NCBI GenBank assembly: GCA_025094145.1
Contig: JALLLS010000031.1
Span: 310,001-374,000 of the forward strand
Direction of reading: 5' to 3'
Origin: Spinellus fusiger
Taxonomy: Eukaryota; Mucoromycota; Mucoromycetes; Mucorales; Phycomycetaceae
DNA length: 64,000 nt
Part shown: positions 47,779-60,950 of the stretch, in pieces
Position numbering within the stretch: the first letter of the stretch is position 1
Layout: each line of letters begins with the position of its first letter
Translations under genes and position numbers: made by a program
Notes under the pieces: generated by a model
Seen by the model: the letters and a program-made list of their open reading frames with translations, nothing else
The model's database searches: none
Told to the model about the DNA's origin: nothing

Positions 47779-50700
47779 TCTACCAACAGATGTCTGTGTT
47801 CTGGATAAGTACCAGATAAACCAACAAGTGAAGACACAGAATGTATATCCAGTAGAGAGGATTCTTCACTAACAGTGTAAAGAATTCAATACAAGAGAAC
47901 ATGTGTATCATAAACAGACTACTAATGACAGTCTAAAAGAAACAACTTGAGGGATGTAAAAAACAGTGAGATGTCAATGACATGATGAAGAGTTGACAGT
48001 GACATCTCAATCGTAAGCAAAACAAAAAGTATTGGCTACACACATCAGCGGTTTCACTTATTCCAATGTAAATGTCACCAGAGCAGATCCATACCAGTAG
48101 CATGAGATGACATCTTGGCACAAGTGTTGCAATAGCATAGGAATGCACTACAGCTCTTATTGCTCATTTATCCTTGTCAGACAGATATAGATTGAAGACT
48201 CATTTGCACAGTACAGATGGCTTTGTGATATATTAAATAAACAAAGTAGTCTGATGTCTGTTTTCCTTCTGCCAAGTATCTCTTATACTATCCGATACCA
48301 AGGCACACTACCTATTACTCACTGTCTGTCTCTAACACTTGGCAGGTGTCTATACCTGTATCAATTAAAAGATGTCATGGAGTGTACCATCTGCTCCGGG
48401 ACAACTACCAAAAAAGTGTCTTGAGTACCCACTGTAGTAGTTATCCAGTAGCAGATACACAACACTCTTCTTGGATAGCCAACAGATTCTGATTCAAAGT
48501 CATCTCTATTGGATCGTATGTCTGTAAGTACTGATATAAAATAAAATAAAAAGAACTGGATTGACTCTTCCTTAACTATGACTGTAGAGTGAAGAGCCAA
48601 AAGACAAGTAAATAGAGAATGAAGCATGGCCAGTCCAAGCAATGTGAGTATGATGAATACTGCTTGACGATAGGAACAGAATGAGTTTACTAGAAAGACA
48701 CCGTCGACATTGAAAGATAACAGAAAAGAGTGTGTTGTCTGTGGCCTAAATCCACTCTTGTCTGTGGATAACCAACAGCGATTGCACACACAGGAGTTAC
48801 TGATAAAAGTCCATGGTAAGACTCGAGTGGTGGGTGTTGAGTTGCCATGAGGACTGGTGGTAGAGAGTCTATCTTTTCTCTGAGGGTATCTGTGGTGTGT
48901 ATTAAGAAAAGCCGTAAAGGAGAATAGCATAGTGTATATCCCAGTGCAACGAGCAATAAGCAGTGATAGACTCAAACAACTGAGGCTGTGTTTCTAGATG
49001 ACTCATGACGTTGATCTAGATGACGCTTCTCAAAGAACAACTTCTTTTCCAAACAAAAATAACTCTAGTGTCTAGTGTTTAGTGAGTGGATGAGGGATGA
49101 CTTTGTTGTTGAACTTCAGTGCGTTGTGTTGACTAAAGACAGTACAGGCTCAGGTGCGAGTGCGAGTGCGGGTGTTGTTTGTTTGTTTTTAAGGGTGTCT
49201 ATAGCAAACAGTGCCTGGCTATTAGCGGGAGGAGCCGTGATTGTGCGGTGGGCACACACCGTACTCAACAGACACAGCATTTTAAATCTGCGGTGGCCAT
49301 TGGAAGTACGCAGAATAAGCAAGGCAGGCTGGACTCTGTTTTGCTGTAAGACTGAGAGTTAAAGCGGCACTCACTGTCTATTTACCAAATAAAATAAAAA
49401 TAAAATAAAAAAAGGCCCTTTACAAAGTCAAGCAGTGTGATGAGTCCACCTAGCAATTAAAATATACATACACTTTTTCACTGTTTATTATTATAACTAC
49501 TCTATCTTCATTATGGATATAGATATAACAAAGCCACAGTGCAATAGACTGCTTATTATCATTTTCTTAATTGTTTACGGCATTGTCGCGCTACCTACAA
49601 CAATGGGACCAGGCAAAAAAGGGCGAGCCTTAAAAAATCCTGAGCCAACAAGCATGGAGCCACCAGCTTGTATCCACCGTATATAATAGCCACAATGCAG
49701 AGCCACCAATCCCAACCTCTACAATGCCTAGGATGGAGGGGAACAGACAGGATACTTATAATGTAAAAGAATAGCCATGTCTAGCGACCACATCGTCAAC
49801 ACTGCAGAGGGAAGGAAAGATAGTTGCAGTCTATGACTATCAACCATATGTTCCTAAAGGTACGCCATGGAATTAATAGGCCAAAAAGTAACCTACTCTC
49901 TTTCAACAAACACCATTCAGACCAGAGAGTTTTCATATTAAGAATCAACCCTCCTAGCCTCATTTAATGCCTGCAATAAAGAAGAAAAGGAAAAAAAAGA
50001 GGAAAAAAAAAAGGCGTAGACATAAAACAGGTACTTATACTCTTTTGGCTATAGTAGGAAATAGGAGTCTGTGACTTAAGGGTGGCTGCTGAGTAAACCA
50101 CGCGAATCGATGATTGAAAATAAGAACAGCTGTGGGTGGTTGTTATAGGGGTAGAATTAAGTGAGAAAAAACTTCATTGGATTCTGTGTGCTGATTGGCC
50201 TGATGCAGTGACTAGAAATCAATGTGTATTATTATGTTCCCACAGTAATAAGTATGCCCTTTGATGGAAGAACAGAACACCTATGCCACTAGAAAAAGAC
50301 AGTGGCATAGAAAGAGACTCTTTTGCAAACATAGTGAGTGTATCTCCTCTTTTGTATTTCCTTCTCAGTTATCTCAGCATTGTCAGTGTCGTGTTCCGAC
50401 TTCAATCCAAAGATTCTTCATGAATTGGTCAACATGAGTAGTATGCTGTGACATTCAGAATACTCTATGAAAGCTTGAGTGCACACAAGTACCATAGTAC
50501 ATCTCTGTATCATCTCACTGATCGGTCGTAACTACAAATCAACCTTCTAAGCTCAAATTATTATCGGACACTTAATGAGCTGCCTTCATCTATAAATCCT
50601 TAGTGGATTAAATAAGACCTATCAAAGGCAATTAAAAGTGAAGACATAATAGATGGCTCTATAATGGTGTGCTTATTCAATGAACCAACCATACAGATGT

Positions 50701-50861
50701 ATCTATCAATACGCCATGCCATGAACTAATCATGAACTACCAAAAGGTAGAATGCCACTGAAGGATAAGCACCCACAAAAAGTATAAATAAGGAACCACT
50801 CTTCACTTAATAAAAATTATCTTTGTTCAGTCTTGTTATTTTCTACTTGTATGAATAATTA
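47779..50861 (+). mobile_element. ~4-kb LTR-ended repeat element, copy C (internal deletion, mosaic identity)
   Basis: Starts TCTACCAACAG at 47779 and ends with the LTR-like block 50387-50861. Bases 47836 to about 49455 are nearly identical to 1-1620 with a constant offset. From there to 50380 similarity to copy A falls sharply, with many substitutions and small indels, and about 930 bp present in A (2560-3490) are missing just before the LTR-like block. As in A and B there are no retroelement enzymes. No clear target-site duplication is seen. Confidence 0.8.
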
Positions 50862-51960
50862 CAAATATACACTATTTTTCATTTTCTCATAACACCTCTT
50901 TTCTTATAATGTCTAACTCATCCAACACTGAATACATATTCACCAGAACCCCCGAGATGTCTTGGAAATATACCATCCTCAAGACTTGTTTAGCTATCAT
51001 CTACCAGGTGCTGAACCTGAAGTCTACTCAGGTCAAGGCATCTCGTATGCTCAACCTGCCTACTTTCACTGTTGGATAAATCATAAAGCATTTCAAAGAA
51101 ACAGTCTCAATGGCTTCTTTACCTAAGAGGGGTAGAAAAAAAATATTAGACAACATGGCCTTCAGATAGTTGAAAAGAATAGCTCTAGGCAATCTTCAAC
51201 AGACCAAAAAAGCTTTAGGGCAGACATGGCCATCAAGGTCTTAGACAAGACTTTGAAGAAGTATATTAATGAAATAAGCTTCTATTTGTAAAATCTGGTG
51301 GTCAAGCCTATTCTCACCAAGAAGAACATAGATACAAGACTCAAGTGAGCCTATGAGCACGTTGGTTTGACTCATGAGCAGTAGCATGAGGTTATCTGAT
51401 CGGATGAGTCTTGGGTCGAGCTCATAAGTCATGGTAGGAGCATCAAAATCATCAGGCAACATGGTACAGACTTTGAGACTAAGCATGTCTTGGAAACAAG
51501 AAAATTTGAAGGTGTTTGGAAATGGATCGTAGTAGAGGGTAAGATAAACTACGACAGGTACAACAATGTTTTGGGAGAGGTCTACTGCCATGAACTCAAG
51601 CGTCACTCCTAAATTTTAGAGTCAGTTATTATCTATAGGAGGTCAATGTTGGACCTCATATGATCAAAACAACTAGAGAATAGAAGGCATATAATGGTAT
51701 AATGATTAATTTTTAATGGCCCTCACAATACTGATTTCAGTCCGATTGAGCATCTGTAAGCCCATCTCAAGAAAATCATTAGAATGGATAAGAACAGAAG
51801 GATGTATCCCACCAAGGAGAAGTTAGAGGCGGCCCTGATGCTGAAATGAGGGAAGGTATCAAAGGAAGTGACAGATACTTTTATTGACAGCATGAGGCGG
51901 ATATAAGAGGCAGTGATAGATGCCAAGGATGGGCACAGTGATTAATAAATAATCTTATAA
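50862..51960 (+). mobile_element. Tc1/mariner transposase relic, family 1
   Basis: Homologous to the 4330-5340 (minus) and 19440-20215 copies. The N-terminal HTH part starts near 50909. NTDFSPIEHL followed by AHLKKIIRMDKNRR lies at about 51725-51800, with a stop after HL as in the first copy. The 5' end is truncated exactly by the LTR-like block of copy C. Multiple stops and frameshifts. Confidence 0.75.
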
Positions 51961-52236
51961 TAAAACACACTGTTATGTATTATCAATACTATTGTTCAAA
52001 AAATCAGAAACAAAAGATGTGTTTGTAATATAAGAAATATATTTCGCAAAGCTTTCTTCTATCTAATAGATGGATAGCTTATATACTTTTCCTATCTGCT
52101 ACATTAGTCTATATAGAATTACAAAATCAATCTCTTCCAAAAACATAGGAAGGATTTCTAGCATATAATATGCCAGAGATCAAATACTTCCATATTTGTA
52201 ATACTATTCTATGTATCTATTGAATTATTTATGTCT

Positions 52237-53290
52237 TTATCTACAGTGTTAAGCAAAAACTATATAACCCCCTTTATTTTTTGATATCTCTTTTACTTAT
52301 TCCTTATTTCTTCTTTTTTACTATAACATCTATTATGTCTGACACTACTGAACAACACACTAAGTCTATTGGAAACAAAAAGAAGAATGTTGATGATTTT
52401 ACTCGTCAACTCATTGTTTACAAGGCCACTCAACATGGCACCAGTCAATTGGATATTGCAACCATGTTTAATATCAGTAGTCACACTGTCAGCCTTATTA
52501 TTAAGAGATACAGGGAGACTGGCAGTTTCAAAGCAGGGAAGGGCTCTTAGCGCAAACCTATTCTGACTGAAAGAGACAAGAGAGAAGTTTTTGTGAGGTA
52601 ACAAGGGACTTCTTTTAGAGCATGGAGGAGCTTTACAAGGCATTGGCCACTCAAGTGTCCATGATTCTCTTTCAAAAATGATAAAGAAGAAGACTAGAAG
52701 GCGGTCATCTAGCCTGATGAGTCGAGGTTCCAACACATCTCAAACAACCACTGCAAAATATTAGTGCACAGGAAAAAGAAGAGACTTATCTCAAATAATG
52801 TCAAACCAATGATTAGGTTTGGTAGTGGTAGAGATGGTGTTGGTAGAAAATTCACAGTGGAGGAATATATCAATAGTGTCAAATACACTAGTATTTTTGA
52901 AAAAGCCTATCACTCTGAGCTGGCTTGACTGTCCACACTGAACCCAGTAGTAGGCTATTTCCTTCAAGAGAACAATGCTAGTTGTCATACTAGTAAGGAT
53001 ACTAGGAAATGGAATAATGAGAGGGGCATTGTCACTATGGAGGGGTTTCCTACTAAAAATCCAGACCTGAACCCAATAAAGCATCTTTAGGAAGAACTGA
53101 ACAGAGTAGTTCACAAGTTGATCACCCTAGCAAGCACTCTTCAGAATCTGAATGCTCTCTTGGTCTAGGAATGGGAGAAAATACCATGAAGGTTACCAAC
53201 GACCTTATTGCCACCATGCATTGGAGATGTAGGACTGTGATAGAGGCCAAGGGTGGAAACACCAAATATTAAGGGTTTCAACCCAACAAA
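52237..53290 (+). mobile_element. Tc1/mariner transposase relic, family 2
   Basis: The 5' end (AGCAAAAACTATATAACCCC) matches the fragment at 3969-4300. The frame from 52335 encodes MSDTTEQHTKSIGNKKK and a helix-turn-helix (ATQHGTSQLDIATMFNIS, HTVSLIIKRYRETGS) to a stop at 52548-52550. Later pieces in other frames include KNPDLNPIKHL followed by EELNRVVHKL near 53065-53115, the Tc1/mariner catalytic end. It is dead by several stops and frameshifts. It follows a family 1 relic, and a LINE starts right after it. Confidence 0.75.
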
Positions 53291-53456
53291 TACACTTTTA
53301 TTATCCTGTTGACCTTCTTTATACTCTATCCTATTTTGAATTCTCTACTGTGTGTTTAATGTGTGTTTTTATTACAAAGAATAAGTATTTCCCTATACAA
53401 GAATTATATTGGAAAATAAAATAAAATATAGTGTTTATACTGGACACTGTAGTATG

Positions 53457-54669
53457 AAGGAGGCTCTTTCGTGTAATAAATATTACCCAAAGAGTTATAA
53501 TAAAATCTACAGCAAACATTACAATCACCCATCCGTCAACACCAACACCCCCTGCCACCTATATCACACTGGATCCATTAACCACGGACCCCACCTCAGC
53601 ACCACCTGCCAAACCCTTCGAGTTTGGCCTTACCAACGTCCCCATCTACAACGTCCCTAAAAGCAGAAAAGAAAAACTGCTTGCCAAATGCACCGAGCAA
53701 GAACCAATAGGAGAAAAAATGTCCGAGGTGGAAAAGGCTGACACCCACACCCAACAAATGCTGCAGATGATGGCGGCAATCCAAAAACAGATGGAGATCT
53801 TTGGACTCCATATCCAGGAATTGGAGGCCCAATTGAAGGCCAAGGATTCAATGATTGCATCCCTCCAGGCTCAGGCCACTACCAACACCACCAACACCAC
53901 CACCACTGCCACCCCTGCCAAGCAGGACAACTTGACTGCTGCTTCAAAGCATGCCCCAACCTCCACACCCAAACCCAAACCCACACCCACACCCACACCC
54001 ACCACCTACACCAGCATGGCAAAAAGAACCCCAGGCCAAGAAGCTACAAAGGCCAAAGCAGTGCTTAAGGCACAAGTAGTACGTGCCTTGCAGGAGCCCA
54101 CTGGACCCTCAGTGTACGAATTTGTATACGTCCCTTGCCACCACTACCTTAAGTATGGCCAGGTCTGCAAGATGTTGGGATTGTTGAAGATCCAACAGTC
54201 ACGGATCATTGACATCCACTTCCCAGCAAGGGGAACAGTTGTGCTGCTGGTCCACAGCAGCTACAAGAAGGAACTCGAGGAGCACCTTGAGAAGCTTAAG
54301 ATCAGTCCAGTGAAGGACTTCAACCCTGTGTCTGCTGCAGTCATTGCAGACCCAAAGCTCCAAGGGGAAACCAACAGTACCAAGGCTGCAAAGGCCCAGG
54401 AACTCTTTGACTAGAGAGTGTCAAACACCTGTCTTTGTTCCCCCACCCACTTAGGGTACAGCATTGCTTGCCACTTTGGCTCTGGTAATGCCACTCCCCA
54501 CCTCTCTGCCACTGCCTTTGAGAAGCTCTTGGCAGATCTCAAGGCCAAGACCTCAGTTGCCAGCCGCCCTGCCACCCTTGAAGAAGAGGCCATCCAGGCA
54601 TTTGGATCAGGCTCAGCTATGGAAGAAGATGAGGGAGACGCCCAAAACATCCACCAAGAAGAATCATGA
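53457..54669 (+). pseudogene. LINE ORF1 (nucleic-acid-binding protein), broken by one stop
   Basis: The frame is open from about 53457 without an ATG until 53719, then runs to a TAG at 54412-54414, and continues in the same frame to 54669. Visible parts: a Pro/Thr-rich start, a coiled-coil-like segment (MLQMMAAIQKQMEIFGL ... ELEAQLKAKDSM), a Thr/Pro repeat (KPTPTPTPTT), and a globular part (VYEFVYVPCHHYLKYGQV ... RIIDIHFPARGTVVLLVH) that may be an RNA-binding fold. It ends in an acidic tail, 4 bp overlapping the ORF2 start. The element's 5' end seems truncated at the Tc1 relic. Its GC content is far higher than the surroundings. Confidence 0.7.
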
Positions 54670-57600
54670 ATAGACTGAAGATTGGTCTATTGAATGCTTA
54701 TGGAATCAGGCCCAAACTGGTGAACGTTCTGAATGTGTGTGTGCAGAATGATATTGATATACTTTTAGTGACAGAGACTTTCCTGACCAAAGACATGCAA
54801 ATGTTGAGGTGCCCCTGGATACAAATACACAACTATGCTACAGCCCATGGTGATGCTGAATGAGGTTTTGATGGAGTTTTGTTCTTTATTTGTCCTGACT
54901 TTCCTTACCATGTACATTCCTTACCAATTACTAATCCTTTTGTGGTCTCCTGTAGGATTGGCCCATATACACTCCATGGTCTGTACCTACCTCCAAGGCT
55001 GTCGTCTAGTGGGGCTGTGGAAAGGTTGAATTCACTACCCATAGACAACTTCACACTCGTCCTTGGTGACCTGAATACACATTTAGGCCGCCTGACTGGA
55101 GATCATGGTATAAACAACAGACATGTGGGATTTGAAGACTGGATCTGCCATCAGGATCTAACCTTGTGGAACTCAGAGTTGGCATTTGGCTTGCCTACAT
55201 ATGAGCAAATTCTAGCAGATGGTCATTGGTTTGCTAGCATTATTGACCTGTTCCTGTCAAGAAGCTACAACTTCTCCAAAGTGTGCTTGCACATTAGGGA
55301 CGATCTGACGTTAGGTTCAGACCACCACTTGTGTGAGCTGTCCTTTCAGCTGGTGCTCATGCCACCGCTCATGACAGAAACAGCTGTCCGTCACCTCTGG
55401 AGACTGCAACGTTTAAACAAACAAACAGTCTGTGACCAGTACAAGCAATGTTTCGCAGAGAACACAGGTGAACTGCAAAAAGAGATCCAAAAATTATTGG
55501 AAGACAAAACCCCATTGTGCTCTGTTAAGATAGAGGACTTTGCTGAGAGACTCAATAAGTCAATCTACAAGGCCCTGGATGATAGCATAGGGCGCGCACA
55601 ATCCCATCCAAAAGCTTGGAAAAGCTACTGGAATGCTGATCTACAACAGTTAGCTGACCGTCGTCAAGAACTTTATTGTTTTAGACAACGGGTAGGCAAT
55701 GATATTGAATGCATTGAAGCCCACCGCTTGTATGAGGAAGCGTGTTTAGCTTTGAAAAAGGCTATAAGGCAAGCACAACGACAAACCTGGCATGTATTTT
55801 GTGATAAAGTCCGTAAGGGCTTAACAGAGATGACAAGTGCTGTGAAAGGAATGAGGCTGTGGAGACGTTTGCCAATTTCCCTGTCATCTCCAGAGGGCCC
55901 TCGGCATGCTGCCAATTGCATGATTGACACCTAGAGAGTGTGTTTGGCAGATCTATGGAAAGACAGGAGCGTCAGGAGTTTATTCTCTAAGACAATCCAG
56001 TCCCATGGGACATAGACTTTATTCACTCTGCTATTCGAAAGATGCCAAATCGAAAAGCACCAGGCATTGATCATATTAGAGCAGAAATGCTCAAACCCTA
56101 GTTTGAGTGCTAGTGCCTCTGTTACATCAGATCTTCACATTGTGTTGGAGATGGTCATGGATGCCTGTGGCCTGGAGAACAGCACAGGTGGTACCTATTT
56201 ACAAAAACAAAGGAGAGCAGGATGACCCTAGTAACTATTGGCCTATTAGCTTGACATTGGTGTTTTGTAAGCTCTTAGAAAGATGTATAGCTGGGGAGCT
56301 CCTTTTGACCATGCCTGCATTGGACATGGCTCAAGGTAGATTTTGTGCTTGTTGTGGAACTCTAGACCAGGCCCTCTGTCTCCACGAACTTATGGGGTTG
56401 TATGCTGCCCAAGGATCAGGAGAGCAAGATCCAAAACCTCCAGTCGTCATCTTCCTAGATATTAAAGCTGCATATGATAGTGTGGAACGCTCTGTCATAT
56501 GGGAGTTGCTGATGCCCTTTGTGTCTCAGCCATTGCTCTTGCTACTACAGAATTTGTTTGATGACATTGTGGTGAATGTGATTCTGAAAAATATAGCATC
56601 CCGGGACATTGCACCTAAACGAGGAGTCTTACAGGGTAGTATTCTTTCTCCATTCCTTTATTCTATTTTCATTGATACTCTTCCACGTTTCTTGAGGTTT
56701 GCTTTGGTATCCCCAATACTGGTTGGTATGCACCCACCTACCATGGGACGGTCCATTAATCTCTGTGCTCAAATCCTTTCTCTTTTGCTTCCCCACAGGC
56801 AACTGTTCACGCATTGCTTGACGAGTTACAGAATTCCCTTCACAATCCTTTTCCTACTTCTACAGTTTTGGATGACTCTTCTGAGTCATCAGATTCCTCT
56901 TACAGTCCGTCTCATGTCACTGTTACTTGGGCTCCTGTGAATTGTTTGTTGTATGCTGATGATGTGGCTCTTATGGGCTGCCCAGAAGATATACATCAAA
57001 TGCTGGCACTTGCCAAAATTCACTCGACCCTCCTTGGTTACAAATGGAGTCCCTCCAAATGTGAAGTACTCAATGCCCCGGCCAATGTGCCATTTTACCT
57101 CTATGGCAACAAGCTTCCAACCTGTGATACTTTCAAGTACCTTGGTATCCCCTTTTCACGTCAAGGTATTAACCAAGACGCACTTTTCTCACACTCACAA
57201 GTCAAGGCAATTGCAGTAATGCAAAAGCTGAGAGGAATGGGTGTAAACATGTATGGCTTTGGGATTACAGCAGCCCTAAGAGCGTATACTGTTTTTGTTT
57301 GGCCTATCCTTGAGTATGGGTTGGCTATTTGTAATGTCAATAGACTAGGCATCTGCCCACTACAAATCTGTCAGTCTGCTTGTCTGAGACTTTGTCTTGC
57401 TAGATCTGCTACTGCTAGGTTTGGAACGATCCAGGTTGCCCAATTAGCTGCCCTCCCTAACATATACTCTCGTTTTCTTTATCTGCAAGCCAAATTTGTT
57501 AGTGCGCAGCTACCCTTCCTGAAGACACCCTCCTCTGGTGCCTTGTCCCGCAGCTTGAAGCACCCCAGAGTAAAGCCAGATGGATTAAGCTACGTGGCAA

Positions 57601-58254
57601 TGCACTCTGGCAAAATGCTCAAAGAATAGACGGGCTCACAACCCTCCTAAATATCCATTAAAAGTAGCTTATCTTGAACGTCTTCAAAGTGAAATTACTA
57701 GTCTAGTACGTGGCAAGAATCCGCTGGTGATGGTAGCCCGTGGACTATGTAGACCTGTTTGGGATCCAATTCTTCTACTACTGTGCACATGCAAAGAAAG
57801 ACATCGTCTACTAAAATGGAGGATTGCTTGGTTACCATCAACACCTTCAGTTCCTTGCCAATGTGGCCACCCATCTGCCAATCGGGACCACTTTCTTACT
57901 TGCACATTTGTTGACCATGAACGCTCCACGTTCTTGTTCTTCTTAGTTCCTGTACCACCACAAGACGTTCATCCAATTGACTATTGTCTAAATCTTCTGC
58001 CACGCACAGTTAAGTCTTTTGTTAAATGGCGAGACCTTTGGCCCAGTTTGTTAATACTGCTGCAAGCCATTGATCGAGCCACGTCTACTCGAGACTTTAA
58101 GGTAGAGTCATCAGCTGGTAGCTTGCTCATTGAGGCTGCTGATGGGTGTGTTGAGCGGGAACGCCAACGCTGCCATAGAGTGCAAAGACTCCTGCAGCAA
58201 CAGACGCTGTATCCTCACTTCTCCTCCGATCTCTCCTCTACCACCCATTCTTAA
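54666..58254 (+). pseudogene. LINE ORF2: APE endonuclease and reverse transcriptase, several stops and frameshifts
   Basis: The frame starts MNRLKIGLLNAYGIRPKL and LVTETFL (APE start), has a TGA at 54861, then LVLGDLNTHLGRL and GSDHHL (APE core residues). RT pieces follow: NRKAPGIDHI (near 56050, KAPGxD motif), VVIFLDIKAAYDSV (motif A), RGVLQGSILSPFLYS (motif B) and NCLLYADDVALMG (YADD, motif C, near 56940-56980). The last frame (from 57727) ends with a Cys/His cluster CQCGHPSANRDHFLTC. Breaks: stops at 54863, 55934, about 56005 and 56100, and frame changes near 55930, 56800 and 57630. It was recently active on the family scale but this copy is dead. No RNase H domain seen. Confidence 0.85.
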
Positions 58255-59300
58255 CCCGTTTAGCAAAGCCAGAAGCTGCTAGTGTAGTTGCTGTATTTGT
58301 GTCCTTAGGATTGTCCGAGTTGCTCTAAGTATCCCTCGTTGGATTTCGAATTGCCACAGGATGACGGTTATCTTTTTGGTGTCCTGGTTTCCTTGCTGAC
58401 TTTATGGCCTTTTGGATGTCTATTCATAATTCTTATTTTACCATCATCTCCACTCATTTTCATTATTTCCCCCTAATTTGAGGTTCTGTATTTCTCTTGT
58501 CCTTCTGTTTCTCATTCATTTTTCATTTTTTTTTCACTTTCGTATTTGAAGTCTTTATTTGTTTATTCTTAAATTTTCAAACGATTTCACAAGGTGGCTA
58601 ATATGCCCAATACGCAAATAGTAAATCACGCCCAAAAATAAAAAATACTTTGAACTGTACGTATGCAGTTATATTCTATTATAATTGGTCCTTGATGGAA
58701 TTGGGACTTTTACTGTCTCTTTTTTTCCAACAATAGCTATGATAATGGATTTTTAGTATTGATCGATCATTCAAAAAAAAAGAACTACTTTTTGATAACC
58801 ATCTTTTGAGGGCTACTCTTCCATTACTCTCATTTTATGACGTCATTTAATGTATCATTCCAACAGTTTAATCAAGCGATTCTGTATTTTTATTCATGGG
58901 TCTTATTTTGTTTATAAGTTTTATTTTGTTTATGGGTTTTATTTTGTTTTATTTTAAAAAAAAAGCACTTTGGTGACATATCTGCTTGAATTTTAATTAA
59001 CAGATTGGGATGACCTTAGATGAACAAGAACAGTAAGTAGGTTGTACACATCAACGTGGAATGAACAAATGATCCTCAGTTGTACTCTTATCAGATAATC
59101 TCTTTTTTAAGTTAGTAGGACAACTGATAAACAACAAGCGACTTGAATCAAGGCTTCTCGTAATAACTATGGGCTTCTTCAACTGTAGTATAGAAGAACT
59201 TGTAGAAAATAAAAAGCCTATAGAAAAGAGGGAATAGAGATATAAACACAAGCCTAGAACTGAGACAAGAACTCAGACAGACTCTGACATGGGTGCAGTA
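58255..59300 (+). other. LINE 3' region and AT-rich spacer
   Basis: Coding-like composition ends at 58254. The next about 300 bp are probably the LINE 3' UTR. No poly-A or repeat tail that would mark the exact end was identified; repeated TTTTATTTTGTTTAT units at about 58905-58950 are a candidate. Confidence 0.35.
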
Positions 59301-59307
59301 GGACAGA

Positions 59308-59766
59308 ATGTGTAGGCTTCGGAGTTATGCTGTCTTGAAGATCAAAGTCCTATCCCAGATTGAATGGATTTCTGAAGAGTATAAGACGTCTTGTATCAAT
59401 CAAGCTATACTTTCTATTCTCTTTCTTTTATTTCATTTTACAAAAGAAAAACCAATAATTAACTACAAATCTCGATTTTCTGAACGATTTGATGTTCCTC
59501 AATACTCAGGAATCACCTTGGAATCCGACAAGGATTTATCTGTTTGCGCCGGAACGTACAATGTCCTTAATAAGCTCGATTCACTGCCACAAACTGTTGA
59601 CTCTGGCACCTCAAAAATTTCCAAGAAGCCCACCTTGAAGATAAACGGAAAGGCTAAAGGAATATTTATTATTGGTTCCAATGTGAAGCACTTTTTTTCT
59701 ACCATTGGGCAAAAAACCAGTCTTTGTAAATTTGCCAGATCCAACATCACCAAAGAGTGCCTATAA
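59308..59766 (+). CDS. hypothetical protein, 152 aa or less
   Basis: An open frame ends in TAA at 59766. The second half (from about 59447) has coding-like composition and a Lys/Ser-rich sequence (TLKINGKAKGIFIIGSNVK, FARSNITKECL). A possible acceptor (TTTTACAAAAG) near 59446 suggests this may be a last exon whose upstream exons are missing. I recognise no domain. It lies between two LINE remains, so it could be transposon-derived. Confidence 0.3.
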   Translation: MCRLRSYAVLKIKVLSQIEWISEEYKTSCINQAILSILFLLFHFTKEKPIINYKSRFSERFDVPQYSGITLESDKDLSVCAGTYNVLNKLDSLPQTVDSGTSKISKKPTLKINGKAKGIFIIGSNVKHFFSTIGQKTSLCKFARSNITKECL

Positions 59767-60950
59767 TTTGTACACACTTTTTTGATGTATTTATACAATC
59801 CTTGTGTTTATTTTGTCTATAAAAACTTAAAAAAAAATCACTCCTCTTATGAAAGCAGTTGAGTGAATATATGTAAATAAATAAAAGTCATTGCCTAAGT
59901 ATAAAGTCATGATATTTGTAAATAAATTAACATTATGAGGTGCTTTTTTCTTTTGACTTGTCTTTAGTAATAATTTTTTACTGATCTCAGATTATTCAAA
60001 CTACTTGGATTATTCAGAAGAGTTATTCATTAATATAAGGGTCAAGAGCCTATCTTATTTGTGTTATGTATTATTTAATGCTCCATAAGATTTTATTAAT
60101 TTTTGGACAAAAGTTGGTCCATGTGTATGTTTTTGATCTCCAGCCTACGAAAATGGTAAGATAAAAAACTCTAGAAACAACGCCACATCACACTTGAGCA
60201 GAATTCACTCAAGCCATACACATTCATGATCAAAGGCAAGATAGTGATTATTCTTATTATTTCTTCTTCCACCATCTTCCATGAGATACTGCTTAGTTGT
60301 TATGATTAGATTACAGCGGAATAATTGGAGAATTGTGTGCATAAACTTCCAGGATTTATTCAACTGGCCATAGAATCACAATCTCCTTGCAAATTCAGAT
60401 TGATAGTAAATAAACAAAACACATATAAACCACTAATCACTGTTCATAAATATTTTTTAATGTTTCTGGCCTACATATTGTTTTAGTTTCTATACCAACA
60501 TATATATATATAAAGAGTACTGTAGTCTATTCTACTTTGGTATGTCAAATGAAGCAGAGCCTGACCCTCCAATGACTAGCAATATATAACCATAATTGTT
60601 TCTTTTTAAAATAAATGTACAGATACTATAACTAAACATGAATAGGAAGCCTGTAGATATAAAAGATTATTTTTTCTCATTTTATTCATAGATATTATAT
60701 CAAAATATCAAGAGTGAACTACTGTATAAAGACTACAAGTTTTAGACTCTGATGATTGTTATTTTTACTACTTTCTACGTATGAGTCTAGTGAAATATTA
60801 AGTAGATATAGTTTTATATCTAGATCATTCTTTTATCATATTGTTCATAGATGACTATCTATCTATCTATATAAATATTGTCAAAAAAAATCAATCAATC
60901 AGTAAAACCCACATTATATTCGGAGTTTCAGTCTGATCTTAGTCAATACC
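59767..60950. other. AT-rich spacer, nothing assigned
   Basis: No gene seen. A (TA)n run followed by AAAGAG occurs at 60500-60516, and (ATCT)n at 60855-60870. Confidence 0.45.
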
